NCBI GenBank assembly: GCA_944324625.1
Contig: CALUWZ010000002.1
Coordinates: 1 to 27,612, forward strand
Reading direction: 5' to 3'
Origin: an uncultured Mailhella sp.
GTDB lineage: Bacteria; Desulfobacterota; Desulfovibrionia; Desulfovibrionales; Desulfovibrionaceae
Length of the DNA: 27,612 nt
Within the stretch, counting starts at the first letter, position 1; each line of letters begins with the position of its first letter. Positions 5,956 through 13,478 of this stretch are shown one piece after another. Under the pieces are notes generated by a model that saw only the letters and a list, made by a program, of their open reading frames with translations, did not search any database and was not told the origin of the DNA. The position numbers and the translations under genes were made by a program.

Positions 5956-7884
5956 ATGAGTAAATTGAGCAAATTTACCGACAGCATAGAAAAGCCTTTT
6001 TTGTTTGCAGGAATCATTTTAATGATTTTTGTCATTACCTATCAGACTTTTTTCCGATATTTCATGTCATCAGCAATGGGCTTTTTGTCTTCTGAGAATG
6101 TTATCAATTTTTTTGCCGTTACGCTTGGGTTTGCCGGTACGGCGGATTTGTTCGCAGGCTGGCGTGAAGGACTCAGCAAAGTTGTCGGTTATGCCGTATG
6201 GACGGAAGAAGCTGCCCGTTATATTTTTGTATGGACAACGTACTTGGCTATACCTATTGCCATAAAAAAACGGACCAATATCAGGGTTGATGCTCTTTTT
6301 ATAAAATTTTCCGAACGGGTGCAGAATATGCTGTGGGTAACCATTGATTTGCTGCTCCTGTTCTTTACGTTTATTATTTGCTATAAAGGCATTCAGTATG
6401 TATCCATGCAGATGCAGTTCCCTCAGTATACTGCAGCGCTCCGACTGCCTTATTATGTTCCGTACTTCATTTTGCCGATTGGATTCGGATTGATGATCCT
6501 GCGGACTTGCGAATCGTTGTTTTCACAGTTTAAGCTGACCGGGTTCAAAGATTTCTGCATCGGAACCGTTATCGCGGCAGTAATGCTTCTTCCCGTATAT
6601 CTTTGGGAAGAGGCTAACGCCATTCTTATTTTGTTCGGATATTTTGTTTTGCTGCTGATGCTTGGGGTGCCTGTCGCATTCGGGCTGGGGCTGTCTGCTC
6701 TGCTCACCATCATTGCGGCAGGAACCTTGCCGATTGATTATGTTGCAGGCGTTGCTTTTACTTCCATTGACAGTTTCCCGATTATGGCAATTCCGTTCTT
6801 TATTGCCGCAGGCGTTTTTATGGGTGCCGGCGGCTTATCCGAACGTCTGCTGAATCTTGCCGATGAGCTGCTGGGCGGTTTGGTCGGCGGCATGGCTCTT
6901 GCAAGTATTGCGACATGCATGTTTTTTGCCGCCATCAGCGGTTCAGGCCCGGCAACCGTTGCGGCGATCGGGGCAATTACCATTCCTGCAATGGTGGAGC
7001 GCGGATATGACAAAATGTTTGCGGCTGCGGTTGTTGCGGCTGCAGGCGCTATCGGCGTTATGATTCCGCCGAGCAACCCGTTTGTGGTTTACGGCGTAAC
7101 GGCTCAGGCTTCCATCGGTGATTTGTTCCTTGCAGGCATTGTTCCGGGTGTGCTTACAGGTTTTGTTTTAATGGGAGTGACCTATTTTATTGCCAAGAAA
7201 AGAAATTGGCGCGGTGAAGCCAAAGAGAGAAACTTGGCTTCTCTTTCCAAAGCCTTTTGGAATGCAAAATGGGCTATTTTGGTTCCTGTCATCGTTCTCG
7301 GCGGCATATACGGCGGCATAATGACTCCTACGGAAGCCGCGGCTGTTGCGGCATTATACGGTTTGATCGTCGGCGTATTTGTGTACAAAGAGCTGAATTT
7401 GAAGCGGCTGTATGAAGCCTGCATCGAAAGTGCCAAGATGTCTTCCGTTATTATTATGTTAATGGCCATGGCAACCATTTTCGGAAATGTAATGACGCTT
7501 GAGTCCATTCCGCAGCAGATTGCCGAACTGATTTTGAAACTGACCAAGAACCCGGTAATCATTATCCTTTTAATTAATATTCTCCTGCTGTGGATAGGTA
7601 CATTCATGGAAGCCCTTGCGGCAATTGTTATTTTGACGCCGATCCTGCTGCCGCTGGCTTTGCAGATCGGTCTGAATCCGATTCACTTTGGGGTTATTAT
7701 CGTTGTAAACCTTGCCATTGGCTTCATTACTCCTCCCGTAGGCGTAAACTTGTTTGTGGCAAGCGGCATTGCAGATGCAAAGATTCAATCCATTGCAAGG
7801 GCATCTGTTCCGTTCCTTTTGGCAATGCTGATTGTTCTCATGTTTATTACGTATATCCCGCAGATTTCACTGTTCCTGCTTTAG
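5956..7884 (+). CDS. Fused TRAP transporter membrane subunits DctQ-DctM
   Basis: Inner-membrane sodium-coupled importer that accepts substrate from the DctP protein. The ATG at 5956 follows CTGGAGA; it gives 642 aa. About residues 1-175 are the small DctQ part (four hydrophobic segments, charged SKFTDSIEKP start, conserved WTTYLAIPIAIKKRTNIRVDAL stretch). From about 205 the DctM part begins with a helix and LLLMLGVPVAFGLGLSALLTI, continuing with FFIAAGVFMGAGGLSERLL, the CMFFAAISGSGPATVAAIG motif typical of DctM, and a C-terminal repeat containing MTPTEAAAVAALYGL and GFITPPVGVNLFVASGI. Q-M fusions are a known subtype. Its substrate is inferred as taurine from locus content. The downstream gene starts 9 bases after the stop. 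Confidence 0.92.
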   Translation: MSKLSKFTDSIEKPFLFAGIILMIFVITYQTFFRYFMSSAMGFLSSENVINFFAVTLGFAGTADLFAGWREGLSKVVGYAVWTEEAARYIFVWTTYLAIPIAIKKRTNIRVDALFIKFSERVQNMLWVTIDLLLLFFTFIICYKGIQYVSMQMQFPQYTAALRLPYYVPYFILPIGFGLMILRTCESLFSQFKLTGFKDFCIGTVIAAVMLLPVYLWEEANAILILFGYFVLLLMLGVPVAFGLGLSALLTIIAAGTLPIDYVAGVAFTSIDSFPIMAIPFFIAAGVFMGAGGLSERLLNLADELLGGLVGGMALASIATCMFFAAISGSGPATVAAIGAITIPAMVERGYDKMFAAAVVAAAGAIGVMIPPSNPFVVYGVTAQASIGDLFLAGIVPGVLTGFVLMGVTYFIAKKRNWRGEAKERNLASLSKAFWNAKWAILVPVIVLGGIYGGIMTPTEAAAVAALYGLIVGVFVYKELNLKRLYEACIESAKMSSVIIMLMAMATIFGNVMTLESIPQQIAELILKLTKNPVIIILLINILLLWIGTFMEALAAIVILTPILLPLALQIGLNPIHFGVIIVVNLAIGFITPPVGVNLFVASGIADAKIQSIARASVPFLLAMLIVLMFITYIPQISLFLL

Positions 7885-7893
7885 AGGTGACTC

Positions 7894-8307
7894 ATGAAAA
7901 TTTTGGAAGAGCAGAATATGGTGAAGGCTGTTCAGAAGTTTTTGGAAAAGCACAAAAATTCACAAGACAGCCCTGTAACTGTCGCGATTTGTTCGCCGGC
8001 AGGAGAATGTGTTTTTTTGCTGAAAATGGACAAAGCCCCGCAGCTTTCGTATGAAATAGCCATAAACAAGGCAAAAACATCGGCAGTAATGAAAGTCACC
8101 ACGCGTGCGTTTCATGAACGGCTGGTACGGGAAAATCTTTCAATAGCAGACTTCTGCGGCTCCGGCACAACAGGTTTGACGGGCGGCGTGCCCATTTTCT
8201 GCGGCGATGAAATTTTCGGAGGAATAGGCATAAGCGGCTGCAGGCCGGACCATGATGAAGAACTTGCCTATGAACTGCTTTCTTACCTTACGGCAGAGTG
8301 CAGCTAA
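7894..8307 (+). CDS. HbpS/GlcG (DUF336)-like small protein
   Basis: 137 aa, cytosolic (no signal peptide), resembling the heme-degrading/HbpS-GlcG fold also found in the PduO C-terminal domain. Typical features are PVTVAICSPAGECVFLLKMDKAPQLSYEIAINKAKTSAVM in the N-terminal half and the glycine-rich GGVPIFCGDEIFGGIGISG in the C-terminal half. The start follows GAGGTGA and is only 9 bases after dctQM, so it is co-transcribed with the transporter. Relatives bind heme, corrinoid or small ligands, but many have unknown roles. In this locus it might sense or bind a pathway intermediate. The function is not known from sequence. Confidence 0.75.
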   Translation: MKILEEQNMVKAVQKFLEKHKNSQDSPVTVAICSPAGECVFLLKMDKAPQLSYEIAINKAKTSAVMKVTTRAFHERLVRENLSIADFCGSGTTGLTGGVPIFCGDEIFGGIGISGCRPDHDEELAYELLSYLTAECS

Positions 8308-8311
8308 AGGC

Positions 8312-8331
8312 TCAATTCAAATCTGCATTGA
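8312..8331 (+). promoter_or_regulatory. Activator-site copy 1 upstream of xsc
   Basis: TCAATTCAAATCTGCATTGA: identical to the dctP-side motif at TCAA, at several central positions and across TGCATTGA (15 of 20). It begins 42 bases before the second xsc site and lies about 105 bases upstream of the xsc -24 element. Confidence 0.65.
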
Positions 8332-8353
8332 TAAATTGAAGAAAGATTGACGT

Positions 8354-8373
8354 ATAAGTCAAAAATGCATTAT
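8354..8373 (+). promoter_or_regulatory. Activator-site copy 2 upstream of xsc
   Basis: ATAAGTCAAAAATGCATTAT. Its core AAGTCAAAAATGCATT is identical over 16 bases to the ald upstream site (minus strand, 2849-2868). It is exactly 42 bases after copy 1, the same phase as the pair before dctP, and about 62 bases before the -24 element. Confidence 0.6.
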
Positions 8374-8434
8374 TTGAATGATCCAAATAGACTGCACATT
8401 TTTTCACAATTGAATTTTATAGCCTTTTTTGCTT

Positions 8435-8450
8435 CGGCACGCTATATGCA
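8435..8450 (+). promoter_or_regulatory. Sigma54 (-24/-12) promoter of xsc
   Basis: CGGCACGCTATATGCA against consensus TGGCACG-N4-TTGCA: GGCACG is complete, GG and GC are 10 bases apart, and there are two mismatches. Transcription should start near 8461, giving a leader of about 120 bases before the xsc ATG. Confidence 0.8.
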
Positions 8451-8579
8451 ATAAATGAAGCAGAAAAAATAAGTCGTTTGACTTTATGCGGATTGGTTGA
8501 TATCATTCTTGACATAGATTGGTATTAGGAATTTAACAAACTTTAAACTTTTAACAAGAGTATTACTCGGAGGATTATC

Positions 8580-10337
8580 ATGCCTAAAATGACCCCCAGT
8601 GAAGCTATGGCAGAAGTACTCGTTAACGAAGGAGTAACCCACGTTGGCGGTATTATGGGTTCTGCATACATGGACCTTCTCGACCTTTTCCCTGCTGCCG
8701 GCATTGACTTCATTTCTGTTCGTCACGAACAAACTGCAGGTCACATGGAAGACGCATACTGCCGTCTTACCGGTAAAGCTGGTGTAGTTGTTGGTCAAAA
8801 CGGTCCTGGTGTAACAAACTTCGTTACAGCAGTAGCTACTGCAAACATGGCTCACACACCAATGGTTATTATTTCTCCTTCCGCAGGTTCAATTTCCATT
8901 GGTTGGGACGGTTTCCAAGAATGTGATACTTGGAACCTCTTCAAACCTATCACCAAAGCTTCTCTCCGCGTTCCTCATCCAAAACGCGCAGGCGATATCA
9001 TGCGTACAGCTTTCCGTACAGCTTATGCTCAACGCGGTCCTGTTCTCGTTGATATCCCACGTGACTACTTCTATGGTGAACTCGAAGAAGAAATTCTTAA
9101 ACCTCACCAATATCGCGTAGCCCCCGGCGGCATCGGCAACCCGGCTCAATTCGCTCACGCTGTTGAAGTTATCAAAAACGCTAAAAACCTCGTTATCGTT
9201 GCAGGCCGCGGCGTAGTTGATGCTGACTGCGTAAAAACCGTTCAAGAAATGGCTAAATTCCTTGGCGCTCCTGTTGCTACCACCTACCTCCACAACGACG
9301 CATATCCTTGCGACGATCCGTTCTGGACCGGTCCTATCGGCTACATGGGCTCCAAAGCTGCTATGCGTATTCTCCAAAAAGCTGACGTTATCCTTGCTAT
9401 CGGTACCCGTCTGTCTTACTTTGGTACTCTTCCTCAATACGATATCAACTACTTCCCGAAAACTGCTAAAATCGTTCAAATTGATATCAATCCTCAGCAC
9501 ATTGCAAAAACTCACCCGGTTGAAGTTGGCCTTTGCGCTGATGCTAAAGACGCTTCTGAAGAACTCTTCAAACGTCTCCAAGCAGCTCTCAAAGCTAAAA
9601 CTGACGCAGAACTCCAACCTGTGTACAACTTGGTAAAATCCGAACTCGAACAATGGTACAACGAAATCAACGACATCGCTAACGAAGAAGTTGGTACCCG
9701 TGACGGCGAAACCCTCATGCACCCACGCAAAGCTTTGGAAGTTGTAGGCAAATTCGTATACGACACCAACGCTATTGCTACCACTGATATCGGTAACACC
9801 TCTTCTACCGCTAACAGCTACCTCCGCTTCAAAAACCCGAAACGTCATATTGCTACCTTGACCTTCGGTAACACCGGTTTCGCTTACCAAGCAGCTCTCG
9901 GTGCTCAATTGGCTTGCCCAGAAGATACCGTTCTCTCCATTGCCGGTGACGGTGCTTGGGGTATGAGCTTGTTCGAAGTTCCAACCGCTGTACAATACAA
10001 CCTGCCTGTAATTGCTACCGTTTACAACAACGGTGCATGGTGCGCAGAAAAGAAAAACCAAATTGACTTCTACAACAACCGCTTTGTAGGTTCCGATATT
10101 TGGTCTAACTCTTATGCTAAGATCGGTGAAGCAATGGGTGCTGACGGTTACAAAGTAAACAACCAAGCTGACCTCAAGAACGCTCTTGAAGAAGCTCAAA
10201 AGAACCGTCGTCCTGCTGTTATCGAAATTATGACCGACGGCTGGAGACTCGCTCCTCCATTCCGCCGCGACGCTCTTGCACTCCCAACTCGTTTCTTGCC
10301 AAAGTACGAACACTTGGATGCAAAGAACTTCAAATAA
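8580..10337 (+). CDS. xsc: Sulfoacetaldehyde acetyltransferase
   Basis: Thiamine-diphosphate enzyme that cleaves the C-S bond: sulfoacetaldehyde + phosphate gives acetyl phosphate + sulfite. 585 aa, full length for Xsc. The N-terminal pyrimidine-binding domain carries the activator glutamate E50 ([15 protein letters not shown]), with GQNGPGVTN at 72-80. The C-terminal ThDP domain has the GDG...NN metal-binding motif (GDG 456-458, NN 483-484). Xsc-type sequence is visible in [20 protein letters not shown] (98-116). GGAGG precedes the ATG. The acetyl phosphate can feed acetate kinase for ATP and the sulfite can feed dissimilatory sulfite reductase; neither is in this window. Codon use is strongly biased (CTC for leucine; AAC, TAC and ACC frequent), unlike the neighbouring transporter genes, suggesting very high expression. 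Confidence 0.96.
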   Translation: MPKMTPSEAMAEVLVNEGVTHVGGIMGSAYMDLLDLFPAAGIDFISVRHEQTAGHMEDAYCRLTGKAGVVVGQNGPGVTNFVTAVATANMAHTPMVIISPSAGSISIGWDGFQECDTWNLFKPITKASLRVPHPKRAGDIMRTAFRTAYAQRGPVLVDIPRDYFYGELEEEILKPHQYRVAPGGIGNPAQFAHAVEVIKNAKNLVIVAGRGVVDADCVKTVQEMAKFLGAPVATTYLHNDAYPCDDPFWTGPIGYMGSKAAMRILQKADVILAIGTRLSYFGTLPQYDINYFPKTAKIVQIDINPQHIAKTHPVEVGLCADAKDASEELFKRLQAALKAKTDAELQPVYNLVKSELEQWYNEINDIANEEVGTRDGETLMHPRKALEVVGKFVYDTNAIATTDIGNTSSTANSYLRFKNPKRHIATLTFGNTGFAYQAALGAQLACPEDTVLSIAGDGAWGMSLFEVPTAVQYNLPVIATVYNNGAWCAEKKNQIDFYNNRFVGSDIWSNSYAKIGEAMGADGYKVNNQADLKNALEEAQKNRRPAVIEIMTDGWRLAPPFRRDALALPTRFLPKYEHLDAKNFK

Positions 10338-10380
10338 GTCATTTTTTGATTTATGCAGAGAGAAATCTCTTGAAGAATAT

Positions 10381-10410
10381 AAGGACACCCGAAAGGGTGT
10401 CCTTTTTTTT
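10381..10410 (+). terminator. Terminator after xsc
   Basis: AAGGACACCC, GAAA tetraloop, GGGTGTCCTT, then T8. A textbook intrinsic terminator about 45 bases after the xsc stop. Confidence 0.95.
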
Positions 10411-11337
10411 AGTTATGCATAAGGATTAGAGTGTGTTTTCAAAACAGCGTAAAAAGGTTTTGTATCAAACAGAAGTTACAGTTATAGTGCATAACAATGG
10501 AAAATTTCATTACAGGCGGTTTTTTCTAAGACTTAAAAACTATCTGACGTGGGAAATTACCATTGCGTTGTTTTAATTTTCTTTAAGCCCATCAGTTTTG
10601 CGAATAAAACTGCGCTGGTGTCCTATTGGGGCAGCTGCTTTCCTTCTTTGCTTTGTCTGCAGGCGAAGCAGTAAATAGGCAAATAACGGCTAAATTGGTT
10701 GCTGTTACATTGTATAGGAATTTATGCAGATATCTTCAGGCAGACAAGTCAGCACCTGATAAGGACTTTAAAGCAACGCCTTCTGCTAACTGTTTTTCTG
10801 CAGGAAATTGATGTGCAGTTTTCAATGGCTGAAATACCGTAAATCAAAAGCCTTTTGCTCAGCAGGTGAGTGCTGGCACTTATGTTCATTTTGTCATCAG
10901 GTTTTTTGTATATCCTCTGATAAGCTGAGTATGGATCTGCTGCTGATACGAACTGACAGGGAAAATTTTATGTCCGCTTATTTTTGCAAGTGTTTGTTTC
11001 TGATGTTATTTTTATAAATTTTTTCGTATCTCAAATAAACTGAATATTTTTTTTGTTTTATATTCCATAATTTGCTGTAAATTTTTGCAGTAAAAAAAAT
11101 ATATAAATTTAATTATTATATTGTCATATTAAATAAAATGAATAAAAATTTTTTTTTATATTAAAACCATACAATGATTAATTTATAGAGTAAAATTTTA
11201 TAGTAATTAATACTGAAAAATATATTAAATTTATAATGAAAAAATACTGTATAAAATTATTATTTAATATTTTAGCAGCATAAAAGATATGCAGAAAAAT
11301 TTATTGCATATAAATATAAAAAGAAGTATAAAAAATT
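10411..11337. other. Gene-poor 0.9-kb spacer
   Basis: No convincing gene is seen. Two short plus-strand reading frames (10626-10811, 61 aa; 10808-11017, 69 aa) lack a clear ribosome site, recognisable family or protein-like composition. From about 11020 to 11337 the DNA is extremely AT-rich with long A and T runs, and would be bent or easily melted; it must contain the thiC promoter, but many -10-like sequences prevent a choice. The first part may be the decayed remains of a gene or may hold a small RNA; neither can be shown by reading. Confidence 0.6.
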
Positions 11338-11432
11338 TATCCGCTAGGGGAGCCGCAAGGCTGAGAAAGGAATTGTTCCTGACCCTTTGAACCTGACGCA
11401 GGTCATTCTGCCGTAGGAAAGCCAAATGGATT
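11338..11432 (+). ncRNA. TPP riboswitch (THI element)
   Basis: Conserved aptamer segments occur in order: AGGGGAGCC-GCAA-GGCTGAGA (11346-11366), GACCCTTTGAACCTGA (11381-11396) and CTGCCGTAGGAAAGCC (11408-11423), with the closing stem ATCC/GGAT on the outside. It precedes thiC, the usual target. Excess thiamine diphosphate should fold the aptamer and release the terminator at 11438-11468. Confidence 0.95.
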
Positions 11433-11437
11433 ACCTC

Positions 11438-11468
11438 GCGTCATAATACAACATGACGCTTTTTTTTT
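11438..11468 (+). terminator. Riboswitch-controlled terminator before thiC
   Basis: GCGTCAT (11438-11444), 8-base loop, ATGACGC (11453-11459), then T9. The 5' arm GCGTCA is perfectly complementary to TGACGC (11394-11399) inside the aptamer's conserved CTGA region. Without ligand that pairing could act as antiterminator. Confidence 0.85.
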
Positions 11469-11490
11469 GGGCGTCAGAAAGGAAAAGAAA

Positions 11491-12780
11491 ATGTTATCAA
11501 AAAACAAAGCCCTTAAAGCCCTCTTTGACAAGCACTGCAAAGCCCTTTCAGCCTATGAAGGTCTTTCTGTTGAAGAACTTGAAGCAGGCATTAATGCAGG
11601 CACTATGGTAATGCTCGGCAACCCCAATCACCCCAATCTTGAGCCCATTATGATAGGTCAGCCCTGCCGTGTTAAAGTAAATGCAAATATCGGCACTTCA
11701 CCGCTGACTCACTGCCTTGATTCTGAAAAGAACAAAATTAAAGCAAGCCTTGAAGCCGGTGCTGATACTATTATGGACCTGTCCATTTCAGGCGATTTGG
11801 ACGCAATCCGCAAAAGCATGATCGAAGCATGGCACAAACCAATCGGAACAGTTCCGATGTATGCCGTAGGCCAGCAAATTTTGGATGCAGATAAGCCAAT
11901 TTCATCCATGGATCCTGAAATGCTTTTCAGGGAAGTTGAAAAACAGGCTGAACAGGGTGTTGACTATATGACGCTCCACTGCGGCATTACCCGTAAAGGC
12001 GCACAGTTTGGCGATGACAACGATCCCAAATACGGCCGCGTTATGGGCATTGTATCACGCGGCGGTTCCATGCTGGCACGCTGGATGCTTGATAACGACA
12101 AAGAAAATCCTCTGCTTGTAAATTATGACAGACTCCTTGAAATCTGTCTGAAACATAATGTTACCATTTCTCTTGGCGATGCGCTTCGTCCCGGCGGCGG
12201 TGATGATGCTGGTGATGCCGCACAGATTGAAGAAGCCATTACCCTTGGCCAATTGGTGCGCCGCAGCCGTGAAGCAGGCGTGCAGACCATGATTGAAGGA
12301 CCGGGCCATGTGCGTATGCATCAAATTGCATCCAATATTCAGATTATTAAGCAGCTTACCTATAATGCTCCCATTTATGTTCTCGGACCTTTGACTATGG
12401 ACAGTGCGGCAGGCCACGACCATATTGCAGGCGCCATCGGCGGTGCAATCGGCGTGCAGAACGGCGTTGACTTCCTTTGCTATCTTACACCTGCCGAACA
12501 CCTTGCACTGCCTAATGTGGATGACGTAACTGCCGGTATTATCGCTTCTAAAATTGCCGCACAGGCAGGTGAGCTTGCTCTTGGCAGAAAACATGCAATT
12601 GAGCGTGAAAATGCCATGAACAAAGCCCGCAAAGCTCTTGACTGGGAAGGCATGACCAAGGCAGCTCTTGATCCGCAGTCTGTCATTGCCCGCCGCGAAC
12701 CCCATAAGGATGAAGAAGTGTGCGCAATGTGCGGAAAGTTCTGCGCCGTAAAAATGCTTAATGACAGACGCAAACACTAG
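11491..12780 (+). CDS. thiC: Phosphomethylpyrimidine synthase ThiC
   Basis: Radical-SAM enzyme converting aminoimidazole ribotide to HMP phosphate for thiamine synthesis. The ATG at 11491 follows AAAGGA by about 7 bases and gives 429 aa, the short ThiC form lacking the N-terminal extension of enterobacterial and plant proteins. Characteristic stretches are VKVNANIGTSPLTHCLDSEKNKIKASLEAGADTIMDLS, SRGGSMLARWM, SLGDALRPGG, VQTMIEGPGHVRMHQI and YVLGPLTMDSAAGHDHIAGAIGGA. The 4Fe-4S cysteines are C411, C414 and C418 (CAMCGKFC); the spacing is CX2CX3C rather than the CX2CX4C of well-studied ThiC. It is controlled by the TPP riboswitch. Thiamine diphosphate made by this pathway is the cofactor of Xsc just upstream, a plausible metabolic link. 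Confidence 0.96.
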   Translation: MLSKNKALKALFDKHCKALSAYEGLSVEELEAGINAGTMVMLGNPNHPNLEPIMIGQPCRVKVNANIGTSPLTHCLDSEKNKIKASLEAGADTIMDLSISGDLDAIRKSMIEAWHKPIGTVPMYAVGQQILDADKPISSMDPEMLFREVEKQAEQGVDYMTLHCGITRKGAQFGDDNDPKYGRVMGIVSRGGSMLARWMLDNDKENPLLVNYDRLLEICLKHNVTISLGDALRPGGGDDAGDAAQIEEAITLGQLVRRSREAGVQTMIEGPGHVRMHQIASNIQIIKQLTYNAPIYVLGPLTMDSAAGHDHIAGAIGGAIGVQNGVDFLCYLTPAEHLALPNVDDVTAGIIASKIAAQAGELALGRKHAIERENAMNKARKALDWEGMTKAALDPQSVIARREPHKDEEVCAMCGKFCAVKMLNDRRKH

Positions 12781-12806
12781 TATTGCAAAGTTGGAAAAAG
12801 TATAAT

Positions 12807-12837
12807 AAAAAAGCGCTGGTTATTCCGGTGCTTTTTT
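12807..12837 (+). terminator. Terminator after thiC
   Basis: A6-GCGCTGG, short TTATT loop, CCGGTGC-T6, with two G-U pairs in the stem. It lies about 27 bases after the thiC stop and before the flavoprotein gene's ribosome site. Confidence 0.8.
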
Positions 12838-12872
12838 ATTATACTCAGTATCATGATAAAAGGAGATATATC

Positions 12873-13391
12873 ATGAGAAGAAAAGAAAAAGAAATTACCT
12901 CACAAGCAGAAATTATAGAAATTGTAAAGAATTCAAGAGTTTGCCGTGTTGCTTTTTATGATAGTGAATATCCTTATATAGTACCGCTCTGTTATGGTTT
13001 TGATCATCAAAATGATAAAATATCTCTGTATTTTCATGTGGCAAAACATGGCAAGAAATTGGATTTATTGAAAAAAAATCCAAATGTTGCTTTTGAAATA
13101 GAAAAAGACGTAAGCATATTCCGCGGAAAGAGCGTTTGTGATTATTCCATGTTTTTTGAGTCTGTCTGCGGTGTGGGAACTATGCGCATAATTGACGATG
13201 ATGATGAAAAAATTTATGCATTACAATGTGTTACCAAGCATAATGCCTTTTATGACAAAGAGGAAAAACACGCAGGAGGTTTTGATACCGAGCTGTACAA
13301 TGCATATTTTGATACTGAACATTTGCATGGTATTGTTTTAATTGAACTTGTTGTTAAAGAATGGACAGGTAAACGCTCCAAGCCCCATTAA
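12873..13391 (+). CDS. Nim-like pyridoxamine 5'-phosphate oxidase-family flavin protein
   Basis: 172 aa from the ATG at 12873, which follows AAAGGAGAT; an in-frame upstream start at 12783 would run through the thiC terminator and is rejected. The split beta-barrel FMN-binding fold is indicated by ITSQAEIIEIVKNSRVCRVAFYDSEYPYIVPLCYGFD, ISLYFHVAKHGKKLDLLKKNPNVAFEIEKD and YESVCG-like FFESVCGVGTMRIIDDDDEKIYAL, all typical of the NimA/YwzE-type family. Relatives include 5-nitroimidazole reductases linked to metronidazole resistance, but most chromosomal members have no proven substrate. It stands alone between terminators. Confidence 0.85.
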   Translation: MRRKEKEITSQAEIIEIVKNSRVCRVAFYDSEYPYIVPLCYGFDHQNDKISLYFHVAKHGKKLDLLKKNPNVAFEIEKDVSIFRGKSVCDYSMFFESVCGVGTMRIIDDDDEKIYALQCVTKHNAFYDKEEKHAGGFDTELYNAYFDTEHLHGIVLIELVVKEWTGKRSKPH

Positions 13392-13448
13392 TGGGCCTGT
13401 TCAATGTATGCATTAATTTTTTATTTTTGCATTTTTGAATGTGTTTTG

Positions 13449-13478
13449 GAAAAAGGAAGAAAATTTCTTCCTTTTTTT
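13449..13478. terminator. Bidirectional terminator between convergent genes
   Basis: AAAAAGGAAGAAA/TTTCTTCCTTTTTTT is a near-perfect palindrome with an A run on the left and a T run on the right, so it can stop the flavoprotein gene (plus) and the acetyltransferase gene (minus). Its right end overlaps the minus-strand stop codon at 13477-13479. Confidence 0.8.

Noticed and set aside
8359..8377. Palindrome TCAAAAATGCATTATTTGA read as a separate operator
   Set aside because: It largely coincides with activator-site copy 2; the 42-base phase and 16-base identity with the ald site favour the 20-base motif reading.
8889..10388. 499-aa minus-strand open frame over xsc
   Set aside because: Antisense of a complete Xsc gene; it would start inside the xsc terminator.
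10626..11017. Two short plus-strand frames (61 and 69 aa)
   Set aside because: No Shine-Dalgarno of quality, no family likeness, unusual composition; treated as spacer.
12783..12872. Upstream start for the Nim-like gene
   Set aside because: Translates through the thiC terminator; the ATG at 12873 has a strong ribosome site.
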